This document shows, one piece after another, positions 36,513-49,584 of a stretch of 64,000 nucleotides of DNA. The translations under genes and the position numbers were made by a program. The stretch is from NCBI GenBank assembly GCA_014338405.1, contig JTDE01001372.1:85266-149265 (forward strand), in the 5' to 3' direction. The notes beneath the pieces are model-generated. The model worked only from the letters and a program-made list of their open reading frames with translations, searched no databases and was not told the DNA's origin. This stretch comes from Paragonimus skrjabini miyazakii (Eukaryota; Platyhelminthes; Trematoda; Plagiorchiida; Troglotrematidae). Positions within the stretch are counted from its first letter, which is position 1; every line of letters begins with the position of its first letter.

Positions 36513-39500
36513 CGCTTCTTCATAAGCTATTTCGAATGGCATATAAAACAAGCTGAGGGCTCTTCTTGTTCATAAGACAAATCAGTGATAGGCTAAGAAG
36601 CAACAAATGATGATCTGCCTTCTAATTTACAATGGAATTGAGATCAACCACTTGTTAACAAATAATGCAACCCCCAGCTAAAGGAAAGATCTGTGTGGCA
36701 ACCAAATAATAGGTTTTCTCTTGGAGATACACTGCGAGGACCACGTGGCTGTTAGATAGCTGAATAAACACATGAACGCAGCCATTTTGCTCATCCAATG
36801 CTCTAATCTAGTTGGCGTGAGGCAATGAACAACATGACTCCCGATGCATTTATGCGAGAGGTTTAAAATGAGCAAGTTATATTTACACTTTTTCGGTTAG
36901 TTAAAGTGAGCACCAGATCTAGATACACGGAACAGTGACCACAATCCAAAATGATTACAAACTCAATCGGTATCATTGACTACACTAATTGACTCAAAGA
37001 ACCGAAGTCAATTTTTTCACCTGCTAAGTACATGCTTAAGGCATGCAAACGGGTGGATATCATCAGTGCATTTAGTGTTGATTTCAACACCAAAAAGGTG
37101 CGCATTCTGTAAATTTTCGATGCCACATCAGGCAGCTAATTGACCTGGTGGAGAAGCACGATGCAATAACAATTAGCAGGTGATAAATATCCCTTTGTTT
37201 ATGAGTAGTTGACATGTTTTCCTCTGTTCCGGGCTATATACATGTTCACGTGTTCAGCCTGTACGAAAGTTTCATTGGGATTACATCGTACAGCTCATAT
37301 GTTTGGTCTTTCTTTCGAACCATCTAAAGGGAAAAAATTACTTTAAATTAAAGAGATTTGGAAGGCGTTTTATTGATACGTGGTCACAAAGTCAAAATAA
37401 GCACGGTTTAATAAATTAGAAAACAAACTACCGAATTTAAATTGAATTACAAATGTGATGTAATTTACCGCTGGCGAATATATGATCGGGTCGTATGGTT
37501 CAGTAGCACTTAACATAATGAGTTTCACTTAATCAGTTAGTCAAAATGGAAATGAGGCTTTTGCTCAGTGACAAAATTTTGAGAAAATTTTGCTATTTCG
37601 AGGTAGATTTTTCACTACAGATGCAAACGGTCTAGCACAAACGTTTTCTGTTCTCTGTTACCCAGTGTCATTATTGATTTATTGTTTTTACTCAAACACA
37701 TTTCATTTTTTCTAATCGGTTACTTTTCAAACCACACCTTAAGGCTTGAAATGTAACTGCAATTTGTCTCTCTCCCATTCGACTAAGTGTCTTCTCTGGT
37801 TACTGGATGAATTGCCCTCGAGTTTTCCAACCGATACTGTCTGTGCTTCCTGCTTGACAACTCGACAATAAGTTTACTTCCAACAGCACGGCACTGACTA
37901 GATTGACCCTATGAACCAGCGTTTCATTCAATCAGAGGAGAAACAGCGCACCATTATCACCCGACTAAAACTTCCAGAAACAGCGTAAAATTACAGCAAC
38001 ATTTACATAATATTCAAAACATGTGTACTATTTTAACGGTCAATAAGTACTTTTGGATAAGGTAGGATGTATCTCTTGTTAATGTCTTGTGAGTTGTCAA
38101 TGTTTGGCCTGAGTTCTTCTGCTATGTTAGAGATCGCTTTTAGAGGAGACCCGTTGCATCAGTGTCCTCTGCACAAAGGAATGAAAGACAGTAGACGTTT
38201 CGAAATTTTGATTGTGTGCTGCTGAAACACCACTATTCAAGATTTATCGTTACTTGTTGACTTATTGGCCGTTTGTGCAAGCCTCAAACTTAAAATAGTT
38301 CAACAGTGATTGGATACCTACACCCTCAAATCAAGTAGTATGAAATAGGTCTGATGGGTCGCTTAGGTCACCTTGTGCACACATCGTCGGCTTGCAAGTT
38401 CTGGTCAACACAGTCTCGTTAAACGCTAGTAAATATATGTTCAGATGGCACAACATATTTTCATTTCACAAAATGGATCACTTGGTGGCCTCTTATCATA
38501 AGGTGTCTATCACGTTTTTATTTGCTGCTGGTGAGAGTTGAATAAAATTTAACATAAAGTATGAAATGTGTACTTTTTGTTCTTATGTCCAAATCACGCA
38601 AACTAGCAATCAAAATTTTGCCTCAAAATATCTCAATTGGTTATCCCCACTCCTCTGGTTCAAACAAACTACATCGTTCTAACTGTCTCTAAGCTAACAG
38701 TTCGTCTATTTTGACGTTTTTCGCATAACACAGTTTCTCACTTATTTTGCACAGAGAACATTCAGACTAATCTCAACAAGTCGGTAAACTAGACGATGAG
38801 TAAAAGAATACACCCCTTCATTTTCTGGGCAGTCAACGAAAAATTTACCTGGAAAGTTGGTTGCAGACATTGAACGGAAGTATTGATTTAAGGTATAAAA
38901 CGTTACTCTGATGAATTGAATGATTCTGCTTCAACCCCTATCAAATAAAATATCTGCACGCTTTTCGTTCATAGACCACTACGTGAGACAGTGTTTAGGT
39001 CGAAGTGTTAAGTATAACTGTTTAATTTTCACATTGGAATGGTGAAGTATTGTGCACTCAGACGCATTTCCATATATTTCAGAACCTTTCTCTTTTTCAG
39101 CTCCACCATGTTACTGCCTCGTAACCCAGAGAGAGAATCAAGAGAAGCTAGCAAAATTTATGTCGCACAGCTTTGGCAATCACGTGTTCAACTTACTGAT
39201 CAGTGTAACCCTGACTTATGTCTCATCACAGCCAATCATGTGACTTTACTGGCAGGCCTGATTTTAATACCACTGCTCAAAACTCATGATTTTTTAAAGC
39301 AGCAGAGAAGTGATCTATATGGTGTGTTCTTAAGATTATAGAGTGACCGATTATGATTTGTATGTAAGTATACTAGGCGCAGTGCCTGATAAGTTTCAAA
39401 GGTTCTGCTTAGCAACTAATTACGGTAGGAGATACAAAAACTGTTCGTTGCAGACCACATGTTAAGGGCTATATCGCGACAATTGGTATCAGTCACTGAC

Positions 39501-42500
39501 AGAAAACTAGCAACCTTAGCATAATGGTAGCCAATAAACCAACCAACCAACCAATTACCTTTCATCTTTTACACAATAACGTGAGAAAGATACTGACTAC
39601 GCTATTTTTATGAATATCTAACCAAACAGTACGATTGGAAGCTCCGTTTGTTTTTCTCAAGTTTCTCACCGTGGTTCACATTTGGAATATAAGCGTTTCA
39701 TCCTCAATCCGGATTGGAATATCAGTGCATAAGGATGTGAACGTTAAAAATATACTTTTACGCAAATGATGCGCTGAAAATACTTGTTCAGCAGTCATCG
39801 CGGTGACGTGCACACTATGTTATTGTGCCTTTATTAACAAGTATGGGACAAATCGCATCGAGGTCTTCCGAAATTTCAATGTGAACTCTCACGTTGACTG
39901 ATACGAAGTCATTGGCCGTTGACTACTAAGGAATGTGGATAATTAAGTGAACCGAAACCATACGAAATAGTTTATAAACTACAGAGTAACGTGTTATTTT
40001 ACACTTTCGTTCACTGTATCAGCCTGGTAGGTTATGTTGAGTTTCACGCTCACATATGTGGTTCACAGCATTTTGGTTAGATTTTTCACTTGTTTACAGA
40101 CTATGAAATACTCCAGGTGAATTGTTCCTAGCAAAATTTTTCAGGATGAGCTGTGCATGGACTAAATTATCAATTTCCTTGAGAGAAATTTTCACGAAGT
40201 GGCTGCGATCATACGGTTTGGAATTGGAAGCAAGGTTTTTATTTTTCTTTCACAACTGCACATTCCGCACGTGATTTTATTGACTATTTTTGTTGATTTC
40301 AATCGTTTTGTATAAGTGATGAATCAGAACAAGCAACAGCCGACTAGTCTAGACCCTTGGTTGTCTACTGAGAAACTTCAGCTTCGTGAGAATAGGCTTT
40401 CGGTTACCCCACGCATACGTATATTCATCGCAAATGGATATGATGTTCTTATGGTTCATGAATAAGCATCCGCTTACACTCATATGATTTACCGGCTTTC
40501 GTGATGTTTCTCACTTGAATTTTGCTAAAAGCCCTATCTCCATATCCGTATATTAATTACAGAGTAAGATTGGTAATCTGCTTAACTGTCTTTTTGTAGT
40601 ACGAGTTAAACTATTTTCCGCTGATACTCATTGCTGTAAGTTACGTTCATCAGCTAAATTTGCGTGCTTTAACCTTGACAAGCATTTCACTTGGCGTTCA
40701 AAGAGCTTCCTTTACTTGAATCATCGTCACCTAAACCACTAAGGGGCTGCACGATCTGTGCACAATTACATACTCCGCTTGGTTTGTGGGGTTTTGAATT
40801 ACCTGTTCCGAAACTGACAGGTCACTGTTCCGTCAACCGAACTGTCATGGTAAACCCACCACCACACCATCCATAAACTTGTTTGTACTTGTTATCGAAG
40901 TAACTTGTTGAAATTGTCATGTCCACACTCAGGTCAGTTACCTCTCTAAAATGTTGTGTACAATACGAAACTTATATCGACGTCGATAACCCTTTGTCCT
41001 ACTTTTCAATGGGTTAGTACGAACTATAAAAGTGGCCATGCTAATTGCATCAACGTTCGAAACAGCGCCTGACGTGAAACATCCGATATGATCAGTGTTG
41101 GTGCTAAGAATACCTTACCTAGTCCATTATCTGACATGGCTCCTGTTCAAGAACATTGCCACAACAACACCTTAGGTCTTGTATAGCACTTCTGTGCGAC
41201 GAATCAAGAAGAATGATAATTCACTGCTACAGTATATGATGAACAACATATTCTATATTGAGTCCGCCACAACCACTAAAAGGTACACGATCCTATCAAG
41301 ATAATTTTTGACTCTAATACCTGTACAGCTTTAGCCCGCAAGTAAATTACAAGTCGACGACCATTCTCACATCAGGCCATCCGTCCCTCATTGCCCGCAA
41401 GTTTACGCTGTTTCAACTGACGATTTGCGAAATTCGAAATCGTTTCTATTGTGCTCTCCGGATTTTGAGAGGTTCTAACATTTTACTATATAGTTCTGTT
41501 ACTCACGTATATTCCGAGCAGTGCACATTACGAGGCATATAAATACTTTCATTGGCGTTGTTCACTTTACGATAAGTAACTTACCAGTAATGCACTTTAA
41601 ATTCCAAGAGGCTGCTTCGGTGATTTTCACCCTGAACTGCTAATTGTGATCTGCTAGCGCGGTCAATCATTTGGTGATTTTCATTTGGCACAATAAGATG
41701 GATGGGTAAATGAACTTAATTGTAGAACTTCTGAGGTCCCAGCGCGATTTCGTAGCCTAACCCTTACGTGCACTACTTCTGCACATTTTGTTCTTGACAT
41801 TGGTCCGAGTTCATTTGAAGCCCAGATTTTTCAAACTTCACCCTATTTCAATGATGCGCACGTTGGTTCCCCTTTGTACTAGAAAGATTGATTCAACTAC
41901 CACCGATCAATAATTTTGTGTGCATCATTATCGCCGCGACAAAACGTCACCTCGAATAATTTAGGTCTGATCTCCTTAATTTAGAATGATCATTTATCTC
42001 GTTCTTAACGAATGTCTCGCAGTATATTGACAGCCCAGTTATACAAAACAAGTTTATCACCTTCACACATCAGCATTCGCCGAAATAAACAGCATATGGC
42101 GAACCACAATCAACTGAAAGTCACTACACCAACAGGAGCAGCATTAGATACTCATAGGTGGGTCACGTGCACAGTTACGAATTTTAGCAATTGCGTACAT
42201 CGAGCGACTCCCCAATTTACCGTGTGTATTGGCACAGAGTATGTTATGTGGTGCGTCTGGTGTGCAGGGTAGCTATGATCATACGATCTGCTCGTTATGC
42301 TCGCCCTGGTGTTATCAAACGAGAATGAACCGTGTTCACAAAGGGTCATGGATGAAGTAAACACAATGGAACGGTGGTTCTGGTGGATCTTGTCATTATT
42401 TGGTACAGTCATCAGATACACATAGTTTGGCACGTTCATCTGGCTCATCAGTTTTGCGATGGTAATATGTCCAACTGACTAAACATAATGTCCAGAAGTG

Positions 42501-42780
42501 TGAAAGGGTGTTGGGAGAACGAAGCGTTTGCCCAAGACCTCAGAGTCTATAGTTCAGTTGGTCACTCGGCCGTGATTAATCACGAAAACGATGTTTGTGG
42601 ATATGTGGGTGAGTATGCGCACACGGAGTCATCATTATCATTCGCTTGCCCACGTGATCGCGCGACGGTCGGACGTTAACGAAGTATATATGACGGTAGT
42701 AATGCGCGGGACCAAATGTTACATAAATCTATGATTTGTCAGGACAAAATTTTTGTTTCTGTCTGTAAACCTGGAAATTG
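36513..42780. other. long non-coding stretch, no supported gene
   Basis: It contains a short CCAA tandem repeat near 39537-39556. Open frames up to 100 aa (39039-39341, plus) and 98 aa (42152-42448, minus) have no recognised motif and overlap frames on the other strand. Confidence 0.5.
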
Positions 42781-42924
42781 GTTGAGGGTTCGCATACGTT
42801 AATTCGGTCGTGCTCGATATGAGGTCAATTGCACAATGGTCAACACCGCTGCCTCAGGAAAGCGCGGCCGGAGTTCTAGTCGAGGTCGTGGCATTACTGT
42901 CGAACCCTAATGAGAGCGAAACTT
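42781..42924 (+). repeat. hammerhead SINE-like repeat, copy R8 (internal part)
   Basis: In sense orientation it shows TTCGGTCGTGCTCGATATGA, a degraded A box, a B-box-like GAGTTCTAGTC and the ribozyme region from 42891. The core reads CTGTCGA and stem II has lost pairing (ACCCT / AGAGC), while GAAA is kept. The copy breaks off within stem III. Confidence 0.75.
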
Positions 42925-45900
42925 CTCCTTTTCTCCAGTTTTGTCTGTACATTGTATGATGAATGTTCAGTGTGCGTTTCAGCCCAATCTCAAATTTTTG
43001 GCTTTCCTCCTCATCCTTTCTGGATTACAATCGTGCGTATGCCTACAGTTAACTGTTTGCCCTATCTTTTCAGTAATTTTCTTTTCATTCTATATCTTGT
43101 CATCGGAATACGTCTATTTATTTTCCGAAAGATGAAGATCTCACTTCCGTACTACTATACCATCTCGCTAACCAGCACTGGTAGGCTGAGCACAAAGTTC
43201 TCTTATCACACGCCTCCTGGTTTTATTACTTCGCATGTACACCAAATACGTAATGTATGGATGAAACCACAAGTGGTGCAGCGTTGACCGTCTGAAGTCA
43301 GTGTTATAAGCAGACCTTCCTTGACTTCGGTCAATGCGACAGGATAATCCGAAACAGATGTCACCAACCGTGTATACGTGAACAGAGAAAAATTGCAACC
43401 GATAAATAATACACCTTTCAGCTCAGCTTCATTGAATATCACAAGTTGCAATAACTTATTCAATAGCAATATCAACGTGTGTGTAGGACTGTTTGGCAAT
43501 CGTGTGCAACCTGGCAGAATAGGAATGGGATTTACTAAGTCGTACGTATCATGATAGACGGCTGATACAGTTGTTTAGCTACGTATTTTCGAAACTTGAT
43601 TTCGTTATCAAATACTTTTACCGGTCTTCTGCTATACACTGCACAAAAATGAAGTAATACAATGTAGTGATTTTGTTAAGCAGAAGTCACAAGAAGATTA
43701 ATTTTCTTATGGCAATTGAGTAATTATTATTGCATTAATTTCGTTTCATTGAACTGATAGCTGCGGAGAACAGCTTTTTGATTCATTAGCCTTTACCCTG
43801 ATAGTCTCTTACAGTATTGCTGACGACGGCTGAGCGCCCACGTTGTATGACGTATGTTTTAACATATGTTTCTGTATCATTACAAATGTATGGAACAAGC
43901 GCTCGGTGTACAAATACGGACAAGCAGTAAACGTTGAACAAGTAAAAATCCTAAAGATCTACCGTCACGGACACAGCGACCAACTCACACACAGTAAGTC
44001 TAGAACACGTATCATTGATTAGTATGCAGTAATAACTGTAGCTTTGAAAAATCTTACAAAGGATGATGCAAACTCCATAGTTTAACATCATGTCACGACG
44101 TTTTGCGCTTGGTGGATCGCTTTGTGACCCTGGTTCATGAACACCGCCCAAAAAAGTGTTTCCCATGGAAGATAGGAAGAAGCGTTCAAGAAATACGAAA
44201 TATTTGTATCTTATCTCACTAGGGAAGTAACAAATCTTTCAAACTTTACAGAAAGTGTTTTGAGAAGCTTATAAATGGTCTAATTCCCACCAGGGGTATT
44301 CTTTAGGATAGACATATTTGGTTAATAATTCATTTGCGAAGGCGTCGGCTTCATTGGGGTCCACTAAGATGCACAAACTGTTCGTGGGCAATCTTCCTCC
44401 TTTGTCTTGTCAAACAAAATACGTATCTATGTTAGTCCAAGTATTCTAGCATAAGACTCATTTATCAGTAGTTGCTTTTAGTAAACCACGCCGAAATAAC
44501 CGTTATCAACTTGTCGTTAAGACATACAAGCATTGATCTTCAGGCGCGACCCCTAACAATCGTAAGTGCATATTGAATACCGCGGGTTTCGGTTTAGAAG
44601 TTGAGCGCCTGGAATCGATAACTCAGCTAACACGGTTGCATTGTCAGCTGAGATTCTACATTGCAAAAGAGAAAAAAACTGTACCTTACTAATTTTTAGA
44701 TATTTTCAAAACAATAACTAACTGAGAGACATCCCGTGAGGTGTCACTTTTCTCATCCTGATCATTTCATTCCACAATAGCTAGATGTCGTGTCGCTGAT
44801 TCTTCCTTAAAACTTCCCAGCGTGCACATTTTGCTGTTTAATTCCAACGAGTAATCTTTCAGTATTGTAAAACTTTCGAGTTACAATCCCTTGACAGGAT
44901 ACGTTCCTCTATAGTGCCTTAATGTAGTAACAGTTTTGATGGGAACCCCGTTTCAACCGTGAGTGTCTGTCATTTAGTTGGTACTGAAGCACTCTATTAT
45001 GTTACTTATTGTGTTAGTTCATGAACTAAACCCCATGTCTTTCAAGAACAAAACATTCAATCAATGAAATATGTTTTCTATGTCCAGAAGCCACCTTTGT
45101 TTGAGTGTCCCCATGATGCTTATGTTGTAAGCCTCAATGGGGTATCGATGTTCATAGACAACACAAGATGTGATTGATTCAGATCCCGTTATTTCATGAC
45201 GGTCAAACAATACTAAAAACTGGTGAGGTTTTATGTGGCAGCCTTAGAAGTAGCAATCAGGAAGGTTTTTACATGCAGTCTCATCAAATGTATGGCCTGT
45301 TTATAAACAATTTGATCGTGCATTTCGACAAATCCAGAAAAGCAAACAAGGATAGAATGATCCTTTCCCATTTATCTTTATCCACGAATCAGTTTCTCCG
45401 TTATTAAATTTCCCATCAAACAGCAACCTTTTGCCATTTTCATAACTATATAATGCTGCTTTTATAACTAAAATCATATGTATACACAATGCAACAAAAA
45501 TTACTTCCGTCCAGTGTTTTACAAATGTATGTGCTGTCAAACCTCCTATTATGTCCAATTTGCTAACTGGCAACATGACAAGTCGTAGAAGTAACAAACT
45601 GTCTGATGAAGGCTTAACGTAAATACGTTAACTGAATACCCAGTAAAGTTGATTGTAACAAAACTATCGGGCCATTTTCGCATGTAGGCCACCAGAAGAA
45701 GTCAGGAGGACTAAACATTTAATCTAAGGTCTGCATCATCAATGGTTTTGGAACTATACTGACGACCAAACCAGGATGGGTTGGGTCCAGATTGTCTCAT
45801 CCTTACATTTGAACATACCACAGTTTTGTCACAAATCAGTAGATATTAACATCCGTGTGCACGTACAGAGTGAGTACAGACCAGGTATTCTTGACCATGT

Positions 45901-48900
45901 TTAGCATGGGGTCACCGATCAGCTAGTGTATTCTGAGGGTTAAAAGTCGCGTTCTTGTGGTGATAGAACCATGTAATGAAACAGCGGTTCGATGAAGGAG
46001 TAGGACCCTTCCACTTTCGGCGTGACAAGTAACAGTAAAAGACTTATTTTATAATTTGGCAGTTTATATATTAACCGAAATGGTCATTCAGTGAATCACG
46101 CTTAGAAACCATCGCTGATCTGCCTTCACTGGTGTTCAAGCCGAAGTACACTTTATTCCGGTAAAAAATAACATGCCATATAACAGACACAACCACACTG
46201 AACTGCTGATTTATATTGTATGACCATAAGAAATTTGTCTCCAGACACAGTAGACATGGCCGAGTGTGATCCTAAGTGAGTAAAGTTGATCCTTCATTCC
46301 ATATAATTTCGATACAAACATTACTACCCTTAGATGGTTATGAAGATGACCAGCGTGAGTGTCGGTTCTCAGACACGCTTTATTGAATTCAGAACCACGT
46401 GGAACACTATGTTTGTCCCGATTAACTAAAAATGAATACCCTCCTCTTTTAATGATAATCACATTTGATGATTAACCATTTAAGAACTAATTACCGGTAC
46501 AATTTGAATTCTACTGTCACTTGATGATTTTCTTGTGCTGAAGCGCTATCAAGTGAAGGCTTATGTGCTTTCTAAATTACCTCATCACTGCGCTTTGTGG
46601 CGTGGCCGAACTAAATGATATTTCTTTCGTTGGGGCCACTATGAATGTATATCCACGGTCCACACACGTGTCGCTCACATCCCAGCGTATACTGGATCCC
46701 AAGCTGGCTTGCGTTTGTCACTAGATTGCCTTTTTGACACGAGGATAATTTGTGTAACGTGCGGCAAATGTTGAAAGAATAAAAGTAATAAGCGTTTCTG
46801 GAGTATTCTTTTAATTTTTTTACTACCGTTTTAATTTTCGCGCCAACTCACTAAAACTGAACGGTCTTGCAAGCGTTGTTCCTTGTTTTATCATGTGGTG
46901 ATCCCGGTTGACTGGACACAAAAGAGAGACAATCTGGGTCATACAGTGATTATCTTATCTCTTGCAATAGTGTGGTCTTGGTTTGCACGGTACTGTTTTT
47001 TTCGCTGTGATCATGATGATGGGGCATAAAACAAGTCGATTCAAAGTGGTGGAAGTTATGAAGGGACCACTGCTTCTGCCCATAGTTATGGAGTTTACGT
47101 CTTGCGTATAGTATAGCACGTTGAGACAGAAAACTTCCGTATACCACAGATGATTTTGCCAACATTCAACCTTGTTTTTATTGAGTAATCATTCTGCTTA
47201 ATTGCTTTAATTTTGTCCCTCTCAAATGCACTTTCGGACCATACTATGAACCTGTACTGTCTGACAAAAAGTTCACACTTATTTTCATTATGAAAAATCT
47301 TTTCTTACTCAATAAATAAAATGACTTTAAACTTCTGAATTTTCTAATTTCTTTTGGTTATTTCACTCCAGTTTTCTGTGTCGTTTTATTGCGAACAGTA
47401 TGGGCATCTTGAAAGAAAACAGTGAAAAAATCTTTGTATTACCGCAAATCATCCGGTCGTACATTTACTCGATTGCGAAACAAAAACAACCGCTTTCCAA
47501 ACTCCTCAGTATTCTGATTTTTTGTTATCAATAGAGTCGAAGTTGTATCTTCCGAACTGCATACAAATCCTTGTTGCTTGAGATTTCACTATGCAACTAT
47601 TCCTTGAACACAAAACTTTGTTTAGCAAGTTCGTGTGTTTCTGAATAGACATCTAAACCACTTTTCTTCTATACATGCAAATCAATCCCTAGCAAGTGAA
47701 TTTTGTAAATCAGTTGTTTCTCTGACCAAGGAACGAAATCCGATGCTGATTCTTAGTGGGAGCGTGAAGAAACATCCTTTACTTACCATGAACTTGCTAT
47801 TTTCACGTTACTGACCTATTGTTGAAACACACAGCCTGATATCCGAACAGCTTTCATGGATGATTCAAGAAATGACAGCTGTACTGCACCTACCAGATCT
47901 TCATACACACCCGTGCGTGGGTGTGGAATCATTCCTTCCATCTGAAGGCCTCTGTTTTATTGATCGTGTACTTCTTTCCGGGGCAAACCTTTCAATACCA
48001 GGAGTTGATCATAAGGCCTCTGTATTTTTGGTCATACAAACAACTTCCAAGTTTTTTCTCACTTCCAAGTGCTTTTGCTGGTCTCACCTAGCACGCCTTG
48101 TCAACAACCAAACGTGTAATGCATCAGTTTAGTTAAAACCAATGTTTCGATCAGTCTTCATGAAATCTGGTTGTTATGTGGTTTTGTTATGACCACAGCC
48201 TTTAGATATAAGGAGAATAATTGGTTCCTCGTCACCATCCGTACTTTTGATGATCAATTTATACCAGAAACTGATATGAAAATTAGTCATTTGCCCTAAC
48301 CTTTATTAAGACGAGGCTTGAACGTGTCCAGACATCATTTGGAGGTGGAATTTTAGAAATGTTTATAGTACGGATGGATCAACACTTTGCATTTACTACT
48401 TTACTCGAAGTTCATCCGCAAACATCGCGTTTCATGAAGCTGATGGTGGTTTGTACATGCAAGAAAAACGGCAATAAATATGATGCAAAGGGTTGCAATG
48501 ATGATTGTTGTGTAGATCAAGATAGCAAACTTTCAGTACTCTAGCTTTTCTACTACGTCACTGTTTTTCTCGAGTTGTTTGCTGTCAGATGAAAGTGGCG
48601 TATATCAATACGGAGCATCTTACATTAAAACAACAAAACACATCATTTTTGGATTACGTGGCTAAGTTTTCCATCGTTTTAACTAATGTTTGCTTCAGTG
48701 CAATATTTGGCAAGCCTTATCTTAGAATACTGTGCACATAGCAGGAGAAACCGACATCTCAAAATTAGTTGACAGTACTAAGATCCTGACTTCATCATAA
48801 GATGTGTGTGGATGTGTGTGCGGTCGCACACTAGTTAATCACAGAAGGGATTGTCAGTGGTCTGAATAGAACCGTAGCGAGTGTGTGCTGAAGCCAAGCT

Positions 48901-48939
48901 ACTAAAGTGAAATCTACTACCACTAGTTTACAAAGGTTC
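42925..48939. other. long non-coding stretch, no supported gene
   Basis: Frames of up to 125 aa (42910-43287, plus) overlap minus-strand frames of similar size (43206-43499). None shows a known domain. The last part is the 5' flank of the third light chain gene. Confidence 0.5.
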
Positions 48940-48949
48940 TATATTTAAA
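48940..48949 (+). promoter_or_regulatory. possible TATA box of the third dynein light chain gene
   Basis: TATATTTAAA lies 56-65 nt upstream of the ATG at 49005. It is less canonical than the box of the first gene but at a comparable distance. Confidence 0.4.
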
Positions 48950-49004
48950 GAATGCTCCCGCTTATTTTGAAGACATTAGACAATCCACATACGCTGAAAT
49001 CAAC

Positions 49005-49584
49005 ATGGGTGATCGTAAAGCCGTGATCAAAAATGCTGATATGCCAAATGACGTGCAAGAAGATGCAGTTCATACGGCTGCCTATGCTTTGGACAAGTTT
49101 CAACTAGAAAAAGACATCGCAGCACACATTAAGAAAGAATTCGATCGCAAGTACAACCCAACCTGGCATTGCATCGTGGGCAAAAATTTTGGAAGGTCAG
49201 TCCCCACCTCTTTTTTATCTGTGAATGAGTTGGTACACTATGTTGTATTCTGCTGATTTGTAATGTAGGGAATCGTTCTACAACGATAAAATATGGTCAA
49301 AGTAATCATGTCAACTTGGGTCGTTGACTCATCCTGGCAATAGTACATTGTGAAAATATACTTTACAAACTAGATGAAAAATCCACCTCCCATAGATTAG
49401 ATGAGGGACGATACAATCGCACGCTATGTCACCTTCGTACCATAACCCGATTCAATCAGTGATGTTTCTATTAACGTTATTCTCCTGTTTTCTTCTTGAT
49501 TGCAGCTACGTCACGCACGAGACACAAAATTTCATCTATTTCTATTTGCAAGACCGCGCTTTCCTTCTGTTTAAGTCCGGATAA
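49005..49584 (+). CDS. dynein light chain, LC8 (DYNLL) type; two exons, complete
   Basis: Exon 1 is 49005-49195 (191 nt) and exon 2 is 49506-49584 (79 nt). The 310-bp intron has a GTCAGT donor and TTGCAG acceptor and splits codon 64 in phase 2, as in the other copies. The joined frame is 89 codons plus TAA. It carries all LC8 landmarks: DRKAVIKNADMP, EKDIAAHIKKEF, NPTWHCIVGKNFG, YVTHET and LLFKSG. The protein differs from the gene at 17046-17474 only at residue 17 (V for M) by my reading, although the DNA of exon 1 differs at about 18 silent positions. Intron lengths differ (310, 159 and 86 bp). It is expected to be functional. Confidence 0.95.

Noticed and set aside
42910..43499. Overlapping frames of about 100-125 codons on both strands
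   Set aside because: No motif. The plus-strand frame begins inside a hammerhead repeat copy, which argues against a gene start.
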